Part shown: one piece after another, positions 1 to 12,799 of the stretch
How positions within the stretch are numbered: the stretch's first letter is position 1
How the letters are laid out: every line of letters starts with the position of its first letter
Assembly: GCF_043380555.1 (NCBI RefSeq)
Contig: NC_091741.1
Span: forward strand, 38,132,877 to 38,196,876
Origin: Nothobranchius furzeri
Lineage: Eukaryota; Chordata; Actinopteri; Cyprinodontiformes; Nothobranchiidae
Length of the DNA stretch: 64,000 bases
Reading direction: 5' to 3'
Notes under the pieces: model-generated
Seen by the model: only the letters and a program-made list of their open reading frames with translations
What the model was told of the DNA's origin: nothing
Database searches by the model: none
Program-made: the position numbers and the translations under genes

Positions 1-288
1 TTAAGGACTTCAGGTAGAATGTGGTTTTCTAGAGTCAGATTGAAATTACATCATAGAATAAAACCCAGAGAAGATATTTTATAATCAGGCTGATGCTAAG
101 AAGAGAAAACACTTTAAGTCTGTTTATCAGCTTTAAATGATTTTCTGGCTGCTTTACTTTTAGTGCACAGTGTTTTATTTTACATTTGAGTAATAATTTA
201 TTTTTGAGCACTGTTAATTTAGTTTTTTATCTGATTATCTTTAGCGTTCAACTCTGTTTCACAACTTTGCCTTTAACTGTAATTCTAT

Positions 289-1789
289 TAGGGCTGAACG
301 ATTTTGGAAAATAATCTAATTGCGATTAAATTCACAATTATTTTCTCAAGGGGCTTTTCTAATTTTCAACTAACGGAAGCACAAAAAAGATCTATGTAAC
401 TTGTACTGAATATAAACAAGTTTATTTGTCTACACATACATAAACACTCACAAGTAAAGACAACATCTTGTATTTGAAGGTGCAATGCTTTGCAGCCAGG
501 AGCACATCCCTTGAAGCAGCGGTGGTATTGGCATCAACTGTGAACATTTATTTGCAGGAAAGAAGTGTGTCCCATTTATTGAAGTCTTTTGTGTTTAGAG
601 CATCGACATATCCACACGTCCTCGATGTCCTCAGTGGACAGCTGGCTGAGGCATATGATCTTCCACTCCTTCCAGGAATCCAGCATACACCCCGCCGTAG
701 GGATGCTCGATTATGGCAAAAATAATAATCACGATTATGGTGACTGAAATTGAGATCTCGATTATTTAGGACGATTTTTCAATTAATGTTGATTTTATTT
801 GTTTTTATTCAGTCATAAAATTGCTCGGGGCACAATCAGGACAAAAATAAATAAGAAACAAGATGATCACTAAAATAACTCCTGATTCCCAGGATAAAAA
901 GACCAATATACTTATAGCTCATAGTCTATGACCCAAGGGCTGTAGACCTTGGTTTAACTCATGTAAGTCTAACCAGTACAGACCCAAATACCAATATCTT
1001 GCAAATACTGACAGCAAGAATTATACAGTGGCATTTATAACAAATACATGCAAATAAATTGACGTTCACAAAATGTTGCATAACATTTATTGAGTCGTGT
1101 CAAGGTGCTGTAGGAGAGTGCACTAGCACCGTGTCCTCAGAGAGATTAGTTATTATTTATCAGTGTGAGGAAGTTATTTCTACCTTATTTATAAACTATG
1201 TATTTACAAGTCCATCAGTTAATGTAATAAATGTCCCAACCACAGCTGCACCCCCCACCCCCCAACCTGGTCTCACAGCAATCAGGGACAAGCTGCACGT
1301 GTGTTAGCCACACGCGCACATTTAGACGTTTTTAGCAGCTCAGGAGTCCGCAGGTACGGTGTGTGTGTCACTCACTCTGGTTACTCCAACAGGAAGCCGG
1401 CTCTTGAGAGCCGTTTCTTTAGCGACCGACACATCACTACATCATTCCCTTTCCTGAAGAACAGTTCGGAGCGCAGGCGGAGTGTTTAGCTAACCTACAG
1501 GAAATGTCAACGACAGTTATCCAGAAAGTAGCTAAGGGTTACCAGAGATGTTTCTGAGGTGTTCGCTAGGTACTTTTAAGATTTAAAAAGTCAAGAAGGG
1601 GGTCTGAAAAGCTGTTAGAAATAGCGTCAAAGTCGCCAAGTTGGCAACACTGTGGGAGGAGCGCGTCATTTGCAACTCACTCAGGGCAGCGCAAGTGGGA
1701 GGAGCAAATCATCGGCTTGTTTTGTTTTTATAATCGTTCAAAACTCAGATCGTAATCGTGATTAAAATTCGATTAATTGAGCAGCCCTA
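289..1789. repeat. hAT-like non-autonomous element(s), composite
   Basis: The left end begins TAGGGCTGAACGATTTT and the right end is the inverted form ending CAGCCCTA, both followed inward by AT-rich ATTAATCG/AATCGTGATT blocks typical of hAT-like elements in fish. A second left-end-like segment (TAGGGATGCTCGATTATGG, near 694) lies inside, so this is probably one element nested in or fused to another. No matching 8 bp target-site duplication is visible at 281-288 and 1790-1797. No convincing coding sequence is present. It lies in a upf2 intron. Confidence 0.6.
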
Positions 1790-3462
1790 CCCCACCGGGT
1801 GTGTCCCCTGTGGACATGTGGAAGCCCCCTGCTCCGTTCTCATTATTGAAAAAATCTTATCAATCGCATTGAATGACCAGTTTATCAAATCCATGGTTAG
1901 TAAAAATAAAGTTTTTCAGAATAAATGCAGAGAAGCGCTCTGTGGGCAGACAGGACAACGAGCTTTGGGAAAAAAAGATAAGGGAGCGAAAAGAGAAGCG
2001 TCTGTACTCCACGAGTGCCTTGAAGAGAAAAAATAAAGATTGATTTGATTTGAAGTACACAATATTAAAGGGACTTCAGTTTTACCAACAGTACATGTAT
2101 GTACATGTACATGTATGGAAATTTAAAACTACTTCCTCGTACATTCTCCTGCAACGCCCTGGTCCTGTAGAACGATCCCTGGCATTTTTACTGTGATTGC
2201 TTCTGTATTCCTGTAAAATCATAGAAAAAAAACATTTTTGGGTCGAGCAAGCCTGCTTCACCAGTGCCTTCCGGAGACGGCGTGATGACGTCATCCGCGT
2301 TCACGCTCAGGCATAGCTCGTAGGGCTCGTTATCTGTAGCTTAGCAGCAGAGCGAGAGGCGGTGTAGCCGACTCAGCGACTTTGTCTCTGTCCCTGCACC
2401 TGGCAACACTTCTGAGGCCTCTTCTCTACTCTGTAGAACTTTCTTGTAGATAATCCCAGTAGATTAGCAACAAAGAAACCCTTTGCTCTCCCATTCGTTC
2501 TTCCAGGAGCAAGGAAAGAGAATGATAATCTGCGCATGTGCACGAGGACATAAAACTTTCTCAGCCAGGCCAACAACAAAGCTACAGCTGCAGAGCTGCA
2601 GACCGCTGATTTACGCCTGCTGCTGCACGCCTGCTGCTGCACGCCTGCTGCTGCACACCTGCTGCTGCACGCCTGCTGCTGCACGCCTGCTGCTGCACAC
2701 CTGCTGCTGCACGCCTGCTGCTGCACGCCTGCTGCAGATTCAGTGCAGGCATCAACCTGCAGCCTCCGGCTCTGCAGCCTTCAGGCACGTTGGCCCTTCC
2801 TGCATTTGGCAAATAAAGTCAGCGGGAGTTTGAACCACCGTCTCGCTAACGCACACAGCTCTGTGGCTCATTTCCCTCAGTGACACAGGGATGGTTATAT
2901 CATGAGACACCTGCTCCCAGTTGCTCGGTACACCTGCGTGCACCGCTACTATCACGATCTAGATGGAGAGAAAACACAACGGAGGAGTGGAGAAGGGGAA
3001 AAGCGGCTGTTCAAGAAAATGCTGGTGATGTGCAAATGTGACACATGAGGAGAGCAGGAGGTCTGAGTTACGTCCTATAACACCAAATCTGCCTTAATAT
3101 CACTTTATTTATAATTTTAGAATTTCTTTTACACATCAAAGCAACTTGGGCCATTTTAGACATCCTACCAAATCATCTTAACTAATAAAATAGTAATAAG
3201 GGGAAAAGCTAGCTGGGGCTTTCCGTATATGATGGAAGGAGCATTTTTAGGCTGCTTGTCTGGCGTGTCGACATCAGAGTTGTTTAATTTATTAGAATTA
3301 CCATCAACAGTCGATATTTTGATTTTAAATCTGAAAACTTCAGCTGATCTTCTGATTTTGTCCTGAGATGATTTTAATCTGAACGTCCATGAATAATCTG
3401 AGCTGAAGGTCCCTGTCATTGTCCCTCGATCCTAACCGTGATGTTGTGTTTGTGTTGGACAG
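1790..3462. other. upf2 intron, mostly unassigned sequence
   Basis: No upf2 exon was recognised here. The stretch contains a full palindromic cAMP-response-like octamer TGACGTCA (2286-2293), a 14 bp minisatellite listed separately, and an AATAAA-containing segment near 2813. The combination of a CRE, a G+C-rich leader-like segment and an AATAAA could be a decayed LTR or a retro-inserted promoter, but no paired LTR or terminal TG...CA was identified. Otherwise unremarkable intronic DNA. Confidence 0.4.
2613..2736. repeat. 14 bp minisatellite, about 9 copies
   Basis: The unit ACGCCTGCTGCTGC is repeated about nine times, with some units reading ACACC instead of ACGCC. Because 14 is not a multiple of three, three units cycle through all reading frames, so apparent Cys/Ala/Leu-rich ORFs on both strands are repeat artefacts. 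Located in a upf2 intron. Confidence 0.9.
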
Positions 3463-6400
3463 TACAAGATCCTGAATGTCCCCCTGTCCTCCCACCTGGC
3501 GGCGAATCACTTCAACCAGCAGCAGGCTGAACAGGAGGAGCGGATGAGGATGAAGAAACTCACCCTGGACATCAACGAGAGGCAGGAGCAGGAGGACTAT
3601 CAGGGTACGGAGCTAACAGGAAATGGCTGAGACATTTAAACCATTACATCCTGTTATAAACCTTTTATCGTTGCTGTCACTCGGCAGAAGGTTGACTGAC
3701 GGGAAACAAAACCACCTTGCCCTGATGCTTAATGCTATTTTAATCCTCCTTAAGAAAAGGTTATTGGATCCCCTCTAGCTTTCTGAACAGCCTCAATTTG
3801 GAGAAACAGCTTAAAGTCCCATAGTTGTCACACACACACACACACACACTGGTGTGTGGTGGAAACAGTCCTCTGCAGCTGACCCATCCCCATGGGTAGC
3901 GGTGAACTGAAAGGAAAACGTCTCGGTCAGTGCGCGTGCGCGACTCCTCGCCCGAGCTGAGGGAGACGTATGAATCTGGCTCTGAGGACTGATGAGCTAA
4001 CGGTTAGTCGGGATGCACCTGTCAATCTAAAGGTGCAGAGATGCTTTCCTGGAACCTTTTTGCCGTATGGCTTGAAACACTCTTCAGAGATCGATGGCAT
4101 CCAGTAAATTAAATGTTATGACAAAAGAGAAATGATTGTAAACGCCTCTGAAACGTAGGATCCTAGAAAGACCTCATCGTCTTGTCAGTGGTTGGATCCT
4201 GATCCACCCATCAATCTGCTCTCTGACTGCCCCTCCCCCGTCGGAACATACCTCTCCATGTGCATGAATCGTTTTTCTCGATTTAAAGAGCAAGTCACCC
4301 CCTACCAGAGTCTTACTCCGCTCCCACTTCCTGTTTGAAAAATGCAACAAATGCTGTTGCCTAGCAGACCGAGAGGGCGGAGTCGCTAACAAATACACAC
4401 AGGCTCACAACAACATTGTGACATAATGTACCATCTAACGTCATTGTGTACTTCTTAGCCAATAGCGATGGCAGATTTAAATTCAAATGCAGTGCAGAGT
4501 TTTTACCTGACAACAGTACAACACTGACAGTTTCAGGCAGAAAATTAAAATTTGAACTAAACTGCACTGAAGTGCAAAACTATTGACTACACGTGTCTGC
4601 AGCACCATTAGACACACATTTATATAGTTTATCAGAAAAAAATACTTGGTTTGGGGGTGACTTGCTCTTTAAAGTCGCTGATTGAGGTTTAACAGGTGAG
4701 AAAGCCCCGCCCCCTCTACAGCTCAGGTAGACTTCGCCATAGAAGCATTGTCAGAGTCTAAACAGGCAACTGTTCTGATCTCTTTGATGTTTATATACGA
4801 TCACAGTTTAGGTTGGAGGCCGTTTGAAGTTTCTTCTGGTATCTGATGACGTCACACAAAATTTTCGTACACCAATTTGCATTTTAAACATAAAATTTGG
4901 GATTTTCTTCTCCCTTCTACTCGCGTCTCCTATCGAGTCCATTTCTAGACTACAATTATATTTGAACTCAAATTGCTCAAAGTTGTTATCCCGTCAGAAC
5001 GTTTTCTCAGCTGATCTCTACGACACTGATTCGGGGAGTAAGCAGCTTTTTGTGAGCAAAAAATAACCATCGAATTAAAAAGGAGGTTGTTTTTCTGCAG
5101 CAGCTATGTTTCAGCCATGTGAATCAGCTGTCCTCTCACTCTGCATGTTACAGAGATGATGCAGTCGTTGGCCCAGCGCCCGGCTCAGGCCAACACCAAC
5201 CGGGAACGCCGGCCTCGCTACCAGCACCCGAAAGGCGCTCCCAACGCCGACTTGATCTTCAAAACTGGAGGAAGGTGAGACGAGGAGCTGTGGTGGCGAG
5301 GAGGCGACAGACTCATCAGAACCTGGTGGATCAGGGTTTTTATCTACTGGTGTTTCTCTGAGCAGCATGAGAGAGGCAGGAAGGGGGAGCATCGGAGACG
5401 AACAGAGTCGCTAAAACAGCCGCTGCCACCAGCCAGATCAGTCTGAGGAGTTTGTCTTCTGGTTCAGAAGTTTACGTCCAGCTGAGATTATTTATTGTTC
5501 TTCAGTTTCTCTGGAAATATGTTCAAATAAAGAGTTTTAGTTCATGTGGTAAAAGCTACAGCTCACAGGCATTCTGTTCTTTATGTTTAAATTGACATAT
5601 AAATATTGGACAATGGGTTTCCATAGGCTCCAATAACGCGTTTTTGAGGCTAAATGGCCACCACCGCCATTTTGACCGTGTCACAGGTTCCGTCAAGCCC
5701 AGACAATTCCACAAAAGGGAAGAGAGGTGGAGCTGAGGGTGGGGCTGTAAGGCTGGGATCAACTGACGACACCCGGTCGAACTAGCTACAAGCTAACCTG
5801 AAGCTAACCCAAAGCTAACGCGGAGGTGGGAGCTAAGCTAACGGAGGTAGCAACCTAGCTACAACCTGAGTTAACTGTGCACAACACCAGAGCTTCTGAG
5901 TCAGAGATACGCCGGGCTGACCGCTGGGTAAAACCGGGTGGAACACAGAGGTCTCCTGAGAGCTCCACAAGCCGGCAGCCGTGCAGCAGACAAGCGCCGC
6001 GATCAGACAGGGATGCGCCGAGCTGCGGGGAGGGGATAAGGGTGGAAAACATCGGTCTCCCGTGAGCTCCACAAGCCGATAGTGGGAACCCAGCTCCACC
6101 AACATGTTATATTTCAGCCCATTTTCTAAAGTGCAGCATTATGTTAAAAGCACTGGGTTTTACCCTATTACATTTAAATTTCATAGTTAAACAGTACATG
6201 TTAAAATCTAAGCTCAGCTCGGCAGTGACCTAAAATACATAAATATAATTTTACTTACCGAAAAAAATGAAGTGGAGACTCCTTGGACGCTCTATTAGTG
6301 CAATTAATGCCACAGCAAGTCATTTTGTCCAACAATTGCACAAAAAATATCCAAACAAGAATACACACACACAGAGACTCAAAATCCCGGAACAGTTTCC

Positions 6401-9400
6401 AAGCCAGACCGAGGCTCTACTGAGGCCTTTCCACGGAGCTAGCTCTGTGGTCACGTGGGTCTGATGCTCATTAATTATACAGAATTGTAGGCTTTTAATA
6501 CACTTAAACAGGAGTGAGAAAAAAATCACCCCCCTCAGAGTTGTCATGAGTGTAAACTAGATAATTTAAACAAAAAACATGTATTGGTACCAGGCTGTAA
6601 ACATGTTTATTTCTGCTGTGAAATTGGTATTTTTAACATGGGAGTCAATGAGGATTTGCTCGCTTCTGACACCAGCCCCTAGTGGATGAGGGTGGAACTG
6701 CAATTTTTGGTACTTGGGGCGACGGTGGCACAGGAGTTAAGTGCTCGCCCCGTAATCGGAAGGTTGCAGGTTCGAGTCCCGCTCAGTCTGTCGCTGTCGT
6801 TGTGTCCTTGGGCAAGACACTTAACCCACGTTGCCTGCTGGTGGTGGTCGCAGGGACCGGTGGCACCAGTGCTCGGCAGCCTCGCCTCTGTCAGTGCGCC
6901 CCAGAGCAGCTGTGGCTACATCGTAGCTCATCACCACCAGTGTGTGAATGTGTGTGTGAATGGGTGAATGACTGATTGTGTTGTAAAGCGCCTTGGGGGG
7001 TTCCATGACTCTAGAAGGCGCTATATCAAATACAGGCCATTTTACTTCCGGGTTGGGCTCAATTTTTGAGCCGCATTGTGGGGGCTTGGTTTAAATGAGA
7101 AGAAAGCAATGTAATTTATGTTGAGTTTAAAGTTTTGTTAAGTAAAACCAGAAACTTTCAGACTTGTGTAGCAAATACAGATTCAACTAACCATTAAAGC
7201 TCAGCTATGTCCTGTTGTTGCTTTTGGCGGCCATCGTAATTTTAGTCTTCATGACAAAAATGCATTTTAGTCTTAGTCAGTTTTCGTTGACAGATTTTTG
7301 TTTCATTTCATAGGTCAGACATTTAGCCACTGGAGTGAGGTTCACACCCATCATTTATTCTAGGACTATTGGACATGTTCATAGCTAATCCTAACCCCAG
7401 ATGTTGTCCAGTAAAACGATAATCCCCAGACTGGTATCATTTATTTATTTTATTGATAATCACTATAGTTTAGAGTATTTATTGATGCAGATCTGAGCGT
7501 CATTCAGCAGATTTTCACTAAACAAATTTTATGATTTTCTTTCCTTAACAGAGTGGACTCTTAGGGAGCATACAGTCTATTCTGCACAACTTTCAAATGG
7601 AAATAAAAATATTGTTTGTCTAGTTTATTATTTGAGTCATCAGACCTCCAACTTAGTGTCTTTTAAATGTATTTTGGCAACGTCCAAACCCCTTTCCTGT
7701 CAAGAAATTTAATTTTCTCTGTTTTGGTTCAGTGGATAAGAAGTCAAACATTTTGATTTCCTGAATTACCAAATGGAAAATCTTTGTTTACCTTTTTGTT
7801 AATGGTTTCTTGTGGAGTACCACAGGGTTCAGTGCTTGGACCAATTCTTTTTACTATATATAAGCTTTCAATTGGTAAAATCATTAGACAGCATGGGATA
7901 CACTTCCACTGTTATGCTGACGATACTCTGTTATATTTATCCATTAAACCCTGATGAACCTAATCGGTTAGGTAGATTACAGGCTTGTCTTGAAGACATA
8001 AAAAAACTTTCTGCTTTTAAATGAAAACAAGACTAAGGCTTTCATCTTTAGACCCGAAATTCAGAAAAGGAAACTTCTTAGTCAATCACCTGACCTAAAC
8101 GACATTAAATTAATCTCCGAGAACAAAGTAAGGAACCTTGGTGTTATCTTCAACCAGGACATGTCATTCAAATCCCACGTTAAACAGGTTTGTAGGATTT
8201 CCTTTTTCCACCTTCGGAATATTGGTAAGATTAGAAGCATCCTTTCCAGTAGTGATGCTGAGAAACTAGTTCATGCATTTATTACATCAAGACTGGATTA
8301 CTGTAATTCATTACTCTCAGGAAGTCCACAGAATGTAGTTAAAAGTCTTCAGCTTGTCCAAAATGCTGCAGCTAGAGTTCTGATGAGAATTAAAAAGAGA
8401 GATCATATCTCTCCTGTCTTAGCTTCCCTACATTGGCTACCTGTTAAATTCAGAATAGATTTTAAGATCCTTCTTCTCACATATAAAGCTCTTAATAATC
8501 AAACTCCATCATACATCAGTGATCTGATTGTTCCATACGTTCCTAACCAAGCACTTCGCTCTCAGACTCCAGGTTTACTGGTGGTTTCCAGAATATCTAA
8601 AATTAGGATGGGAGGCAGATCTTTTAGTTATCAGGCTCCTCTCCTGTGGAACCAGCTCCCAGCTTTAGTCCGTGAGGCAGGCACTTTGTCTACTTGGTAA
8701 AGACGGCTCTCCCTTGCCCTGCCTCCAACATGCCTCCATCTAAAAGGCTAGGTTATCCAGAGTTATCTCTGTAGTCATGCTGCTATAGGCTTAGACTGCT
8801 GGAGGATACACTGACAACTTTTCACACTCTACTGCTTTCTTCTACTATCTGCTCTTTAACTGTATTATTTCCAGCTATTTCAGCTGTTAACTTTATTTTC
8901 TCTGTAAGTGTTTTTCTCCCCAGAAGAAGCTGCAATGATGTTCTGCTGAGCTGTGGTGGCCTCATGGAGGGGGCCATCGACTAGCACACTGCTGCTAACC
9001 ACTAATACATTCTCCCTCTCCTGATAATAATATGTTACTTTCCTTTGACATTGAATGTGCTAATAATAGTTTACCCATTTATTTATAGATTCACTAGGAT
9101 AAATACCAGGGTTTCCTCCAGCGCTTTATAAGCCTGGCGGCCCACCAGGCTTTGCTTGCCCACCCGCCAGGCTAAGCCTCATGCCCCTCCCCCCCTCCCC
9201 GACCCTACCGTGTCCGCTGACATGAACGGCTCAACAAAACTAGAGCCCTCCATCAGCTGATACTGGTGAGAAACGGCAGCGGAACGTGTGCAAACACCCC
9301 ACCCCTGCTCTCACAGAGGAGTGCTGCGGGATGGAGCACGCGAGCCGCCAGGCTTAACTCATTTTCTGGGGGAAACCCTGAATACAATAAAGTTTATTTC

Positions 9401-9983
9401 TCACCAAATAGAATATTTACTAACAAGTCACAATGTAACCATAGAAACACTACTTTGTGTGTGTGTGTGTGCGTGTGTGTGTGTGTGTGTCTGCTCTGTC
9501 TTCTCCATCCCCAGTGAATCGTGGAGGATGGCTGCTTATACTGAGCCAGGATTCTCTGGAGGTTTCTTCCTGTTAAAAGGGAGTTTTCCTCTCCACTGTT
9601 GCTGCATGCTTGCTTAGTATGAGGATTGCTGTAAAGACTCTGACACTAGTCAGTGACTCGATGCAACCTGCTGGGTTCCTTATATAGGAAACTTGTTACT
9701 GATTGGCTTAATGACCTGACCTGTACTGGAATGTTTACTGTGTGAAGGTCCTTGAGACGACTTGTCGTGATTTGGCGCTTTATAAATAAACTTGAATTCA
9801 ATTCAATTGAACTCTAAAATTTATATGTCTTAAAATATTAAACAGCAGAGTTTAATAACCTCCAGGAGTCGTGGATTGCTGTGTTTGGACAACCGTCCTT
9901 GTTGTTACGAGTGTCGTTTCCCAGACGTCTGAGCTGCATCATGTCTACAGTAACTGTCCCATGTGTCCTTCAGGAGACGCTGA
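3463..9983 (+). CDS. upf2: UPF2, regulator of nonsense transcripts 2 (3' end only; last three coding exons)
   Basis: UPF2 is the MIF4G-domain scaffold that links UPF3-bound exon junction complexes to the helicase UPF1 in nonsense-mediated mRNA decay, mainly in the cytoplasm. Coding exons: 3463-3604, 5154-5274 and 9974-9983 (stop TGA 9981-9983). Joined phases agree (142+121+10 = 91 codons including stop). The encoded 90 residues begin YKILNVPLSSHLAANHFNQQ, continue through an acidic/basic KKLTLDINERQEQEDYQ segment and end GAPNADLIFKTGGRRR, which I recognise as the conserved UPF2 C-terminus. In the human protein this region overlaps the UPF1-binding segment. All splice sites are GT-AG (AG 3461-3462, GT 3605, AG 5152-5153, GT 5275, AG before 9974). 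The final coding exon contributes only three arginine codons and the stop. MIF4G domains lie upstream of the window. The gene is convergent with proser2. Confidence 0.95.
3605..4281. other. upf2 intron, no recognised element
   Basis: Intronic sequence between upf2 coding exons. It contains a short CA microsatellite (about 3831-3850) and nothing else I can assign. Confidence 0.5.
4282..4673 (-). repeat. TTAA-flanked MITE, copy 1 (piggyBac-like)
   Basis: The element starts TTTAAAGAGCAAGTCACCCC and ends with the inverse, GGGGTGACTTGCTCTTTAAA. Both ends include TTAA (4283-4286 and 4669-4672), the target preferred by piggyBac-type transposases. The internal text (cggtctgctaggcaacagc on the complementary strand, then aggaagtgggagcggag) is shared with the copies at 12009, 49352 and 49924. 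It is non-coding. Orientation is given relative to the copy at 12009, which is reversed with respect to this one. Confidence 0.8.
5275..6715. other. upf2 intron, low-information sequence with a decayed repeat
   Basis: No exon is recognised. A segment near 5941-5977 is partly repeated near 6048-6079 (the shared phrase is agctccacaagcc), which suggests a small duplication. The stretch just before the SINE at 6716 (catgggagtcaatgagg, ccagcccctagtgg) appears to continue after the SINE (cttccgggttgggctc), so the SINE probably landed in an older interspersed repeat. Confidence 0.4.
6716..7043 (+). repeat. tRNA-derived SINE, copy A
   Basis: The head GGGGCGACGGTGGCACAGG carries an A-box-like stretch, and GGTTGCAGGTTCGAGTCCC contains a good RNA polymerase III B box (GGTTCGAGTCC). 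The tail includes tgtaaagcgccttgggg and ggcgctatatcaaatacagg. Near-identical copies are at 14889-15210 (reverse strand) and 36004-36336, with fragments near 22445-22500 and 22963-23010. Confidence 0.85.
7740..9800 (+). mobile_element. L2-type LINE, 3' portion, degenerate
   Basis: Near 7805 the translation contains the reverse-transcriptase block GVPQGSVLGP, followed, after frame breaks, by a YADD-like active-site region near 7912-7930. From 8161 a 179-residue open stretch carries the C-terminal signature of fish L2-like LINEs (AFITSRLDYCNSLLSG, LQLVQNAAARVL, LHWLPV). The 3' UTR ends near 9800 with a ttataaataaacttgaattc tail. Frame disruptions and the missing 5' half show that this copy is dead. 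A small MITE (9107-9380) is inserted in the 3' UTR. It lies in the last upf2 intron. Confidence 0.8.
9107..9380. repeat. MITE nested in the LINE 3' UTR
   Basis: The ends CAGGGTTTCC (9107-9116) and GGAAACCCTG (9371-9380) are perfect 10 bp terminal inverted repeats. AATAC flanks both sides (9102-9106 and 9381-9385), consistent with a 5 bp target-site duplication. Joining the flanks restores a plausible uninterrupted LINE 3' UTR. The interior is rich in gccaggct/agcctggc motifs and has no coding sequence. Confidence 0.8.
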
Positions 9984-12008
9984 TCGGAGTCTTGCCCGGG
10001 CTGAGTGAGCACGACACAGAGTGAATGAGAGAGAGAGAAAGCGAGGAGATCGGAGGGAAACCGGCCGTGGCCGGGAGCGAGTCGCCCACCGCCATCGGGA
10101 CCGACCCAAAACCCCCTGACCTGAACACACACTGTTACCCAACCCAGGGGCCCGACGGCTGAGGAGGAGAGGCGGAGCCAGGAGCTGGGTCAGAGGTCAA
10201 GGCTCAGGCAGGCGGCTCTCTTTTCATTTTTGTCTGTTGGCTGAGATGACAGAAAGTCGCAACCATCACGACCGTCTGGACCAGAACACGGACTTCACAC
10301 ACACACCTGAGGGGTGAACTGACGACGGGACACACGGACGCGGAACAGTGAGATGAAGATTTCACCTCATCGCCACTCCGGGGAGGATACATAAAGTGGT
10401 GTTATGAGTGCACATCTGGATGTTTTTCTTTCTCTTCATGTGTGGACTCAACGCCGGGACACGTCTGGTCCATATGGGTTCTGGTCTGATCGAGATCCAC
10501 AGAACCACGCAGTCTCTGGTTGTGTGTTCAGACTGTTGGTGCAGCGAATCAAAGGAGCTTTTGTGATTTATTTGTATCTCCTGGTTTAGGTTTTGTTAGA
10601 GTTTGAGTCAGAAAACTTCAGTTTAGTTTCATATCTAACAAAGAAAAGTGTGAAAAACACGGACGAACATCCGAAGCGCCAGACTGGGAGAGCTCTCTCA
10701 CTTCCTCCTCAGAAAAGTTCAGAATCATTTGCTTTAGTTCAAACAGCATTTGAGTCTAACTGCAGGTGAATTAGATGAACTTCAGCTTGCTTTGGGGTTT
10801 AGTGCTGATTTCAACCAAAAACCTTTTGATTTGAGTTTTTTCTTTCTTTGAGTAAATTAAATAAACTCACTATAGGCTCTGCATGTTTAAATAGTAATTA
10901 TGACCTAATTTGTAATAATCACTGTGCTTAATAAGTCTTCCCATATTAAGTCATTGATGCCCAAACGTCCCGTAGCGGCACCGATCCGGTTCTGTCTTTA
11001 GACCCCTGACGTTCTCCGAAGCAGGCTTTCTGCTGAGTGAAGGTTGCGTCGTCATCTGGAAGCGGTGGAAATGGTTTCCTTGTCGGTATGAGACCACCTG
11101 AACATAAGAGCCAAGCGTCCTGATCACTGTTCATGCAGGAAGAACGGCTGCGGTTCCTAAAGCGTTGGAGGAGTTTTATCTGTTTGCATAAAATCACACC
11201 TGAATTCTTTCCAGACCTCCAGGAATTTAGTTTGGTGAGTCATCGAAGCGTAAAGTCAGGAGGAAGGACTGTGAAACGTTTCATAGCTCTACGTCTGACC
11301 TGGAAACGTTTTAAAACGGAACATTCAGATTGTAGAAGCTGAACTCTGCTAAATGAAACTGGATATTTTTATAGATGAAACTAAAGCCGAGTGACTCGTT
11401 TTGATCGTTTGCCCTCCTGGAGGAGCCGAAGGACTTAATTTTGTACATATTCAACCTTTATTACAGCTCTGCTGCAGCTGGATGTTGGTGTCTTTACGTC
11501 TGGAAGATCTTTAACCCGCTCTGATTGGTGTGGTGTACCCGACCAGCCTTGTTCTCCCCTGTGGGACTACCGTGTGCCTGAGAGGCTTCCTAAGTGATGA
11601 CGTTGACACTGATATTTTAAATTCATTTAACTGGTCAAACCTGTAGATGTGTAATTTTCTCTGTGATCGGCTAGTTGGGTCTTTCTCCAGCAGCTGTTTG
11701 CTTGCTGTCTTGAGAAGAAAACCCAGCTGGCAGTGCTCTTGAGTTTTGTGTCTCCCTTCAAAAGCAGAATAAGAATAAAACATTGCCTGCAGATTCTTTG
11801 TTTTGCTGCTCGTAATATAGAGAACTTAAAAGTGTGGTGCCAGTTCTGGGCTGGAAATCAGGTCAGGCTTTTGTTTGAAAGGGTGCGTCTTTGTTTGTCC
11901 AGTTCTAATTACAAGGCTGCAGGCGCACGTTTTTCCTCACTTCCTGCTTGACTTTCTTCTAAACCCTCCACGACACACAGTGTCGAACATGGAAAGAAAA
12001 AAAACATT
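9984..12008 (+). other. upf2 3' UTR and downstream flank
   Basis: This is non-repetitive sequence directly after the upf2 stop. Candidate polyadenylation signals AATAAA occur at 10859-10864 and 11774-11779; either could end the transcript, and the sequence alone does not decide. No other gene is recognised. Confidence 0.5.
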
Positions 12009-12374
12009 TTAAAGAGCAAGTCACCCCTTTTTCTGCTGTGTCTTATCGTGCTGCAGACACGTGTAGTCGATCGTTTTGCACTTTAGTGGATTTTAGTTAC
12101 AATTTTAATTTTCTGCCTAAAACTGTCAGTGTTGTGCCGTTGTCAGGCAAAAACACTGCATTTGAATATAAATCTGCCATCGCTATTAGCTAAGAGGTAC
12201 CCTAGAATGTTAGCTGGTACCATATGATGTCACAATGTCGTTGTGAGCCTGTCTATGTGTGTGTTTGTTAGCAGCTCCGCCTTCTCGGTCTGCTAGGCAA
12301 CAGCATTTGTTGCATTTTTCAAACAGGAAGTGGGAGCGGAGTAATACTCTGGTAGGGGGTGACTTGCTCTTTAA
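12009..12374 (+). repeat. TTAA-flanked MITE, copy 2 (piggyBac-like)
   Basis: TTAA at 12009-12012 is followed by AGAGCAAGTCACCCC. The right end is GGGGGTGACTTGCTCT followed by TTAA (12371-12374). The internal sequence matches copies 1, 3 and 4, including gcaacagcatttgttgc and aggaagtgggagcggag. Confidence 0.85.
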
Positions 12375-12799
12375 AGGAGCTCCTTTTGGTCTCCGTATTC
12401 AAAATAGATCCAGGTAGACACACAGGTGGAATGTTTACGGATTTCTTTAGTGTTTAGTGACTTTATCACTATAGTTATGTTACATACTCTATTCTTTTTC
12501 AGGACCGGTCGTAAAGGCAGGCAACCAAACATTTGTTTTAAAGATTTACAAATAATTCAGACTTTTATGTTAAAGAGAAAACTGGCGTTATTCTGTGTTA
12601 AAATAACGGTTTAGTTTGAAAACTGTAAAAATGAACTAAAAGATCCTGAAGAGGCAGGAATGGTGACGAGGAAGGATAATGGTCTGAGGTTCAAGGTCAT
12701 CAAATATGTAACCATGGTAACCAAGTCTCACCCATCATGTGCATCTTATGTGCGAGCTGCTGCATTTTTCCATTTCTGCCCAATAAAATGAAATGATGT

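Noticed and set aside
2373..2833. Overlapping Cys/Ala/Gln-rich ORFs on both strands
   Set aside because: They are produced by the 14 bp minisatellite cycling through all frames.
2290..2955. Solo LTR
   Set aside because: CRE, leader-like and AATAAA features are suggestive, but no TG...CA ends, target duplication or second copy could be identified.
8161..8700. 179-codon ORF as a host gene
   Set aside because: The motifs (SRLDYCNSLLSG, QNAAARVL, LHWLPV) are the C-terminal region of L2-like LINE reverse-transcriptase ORFs.
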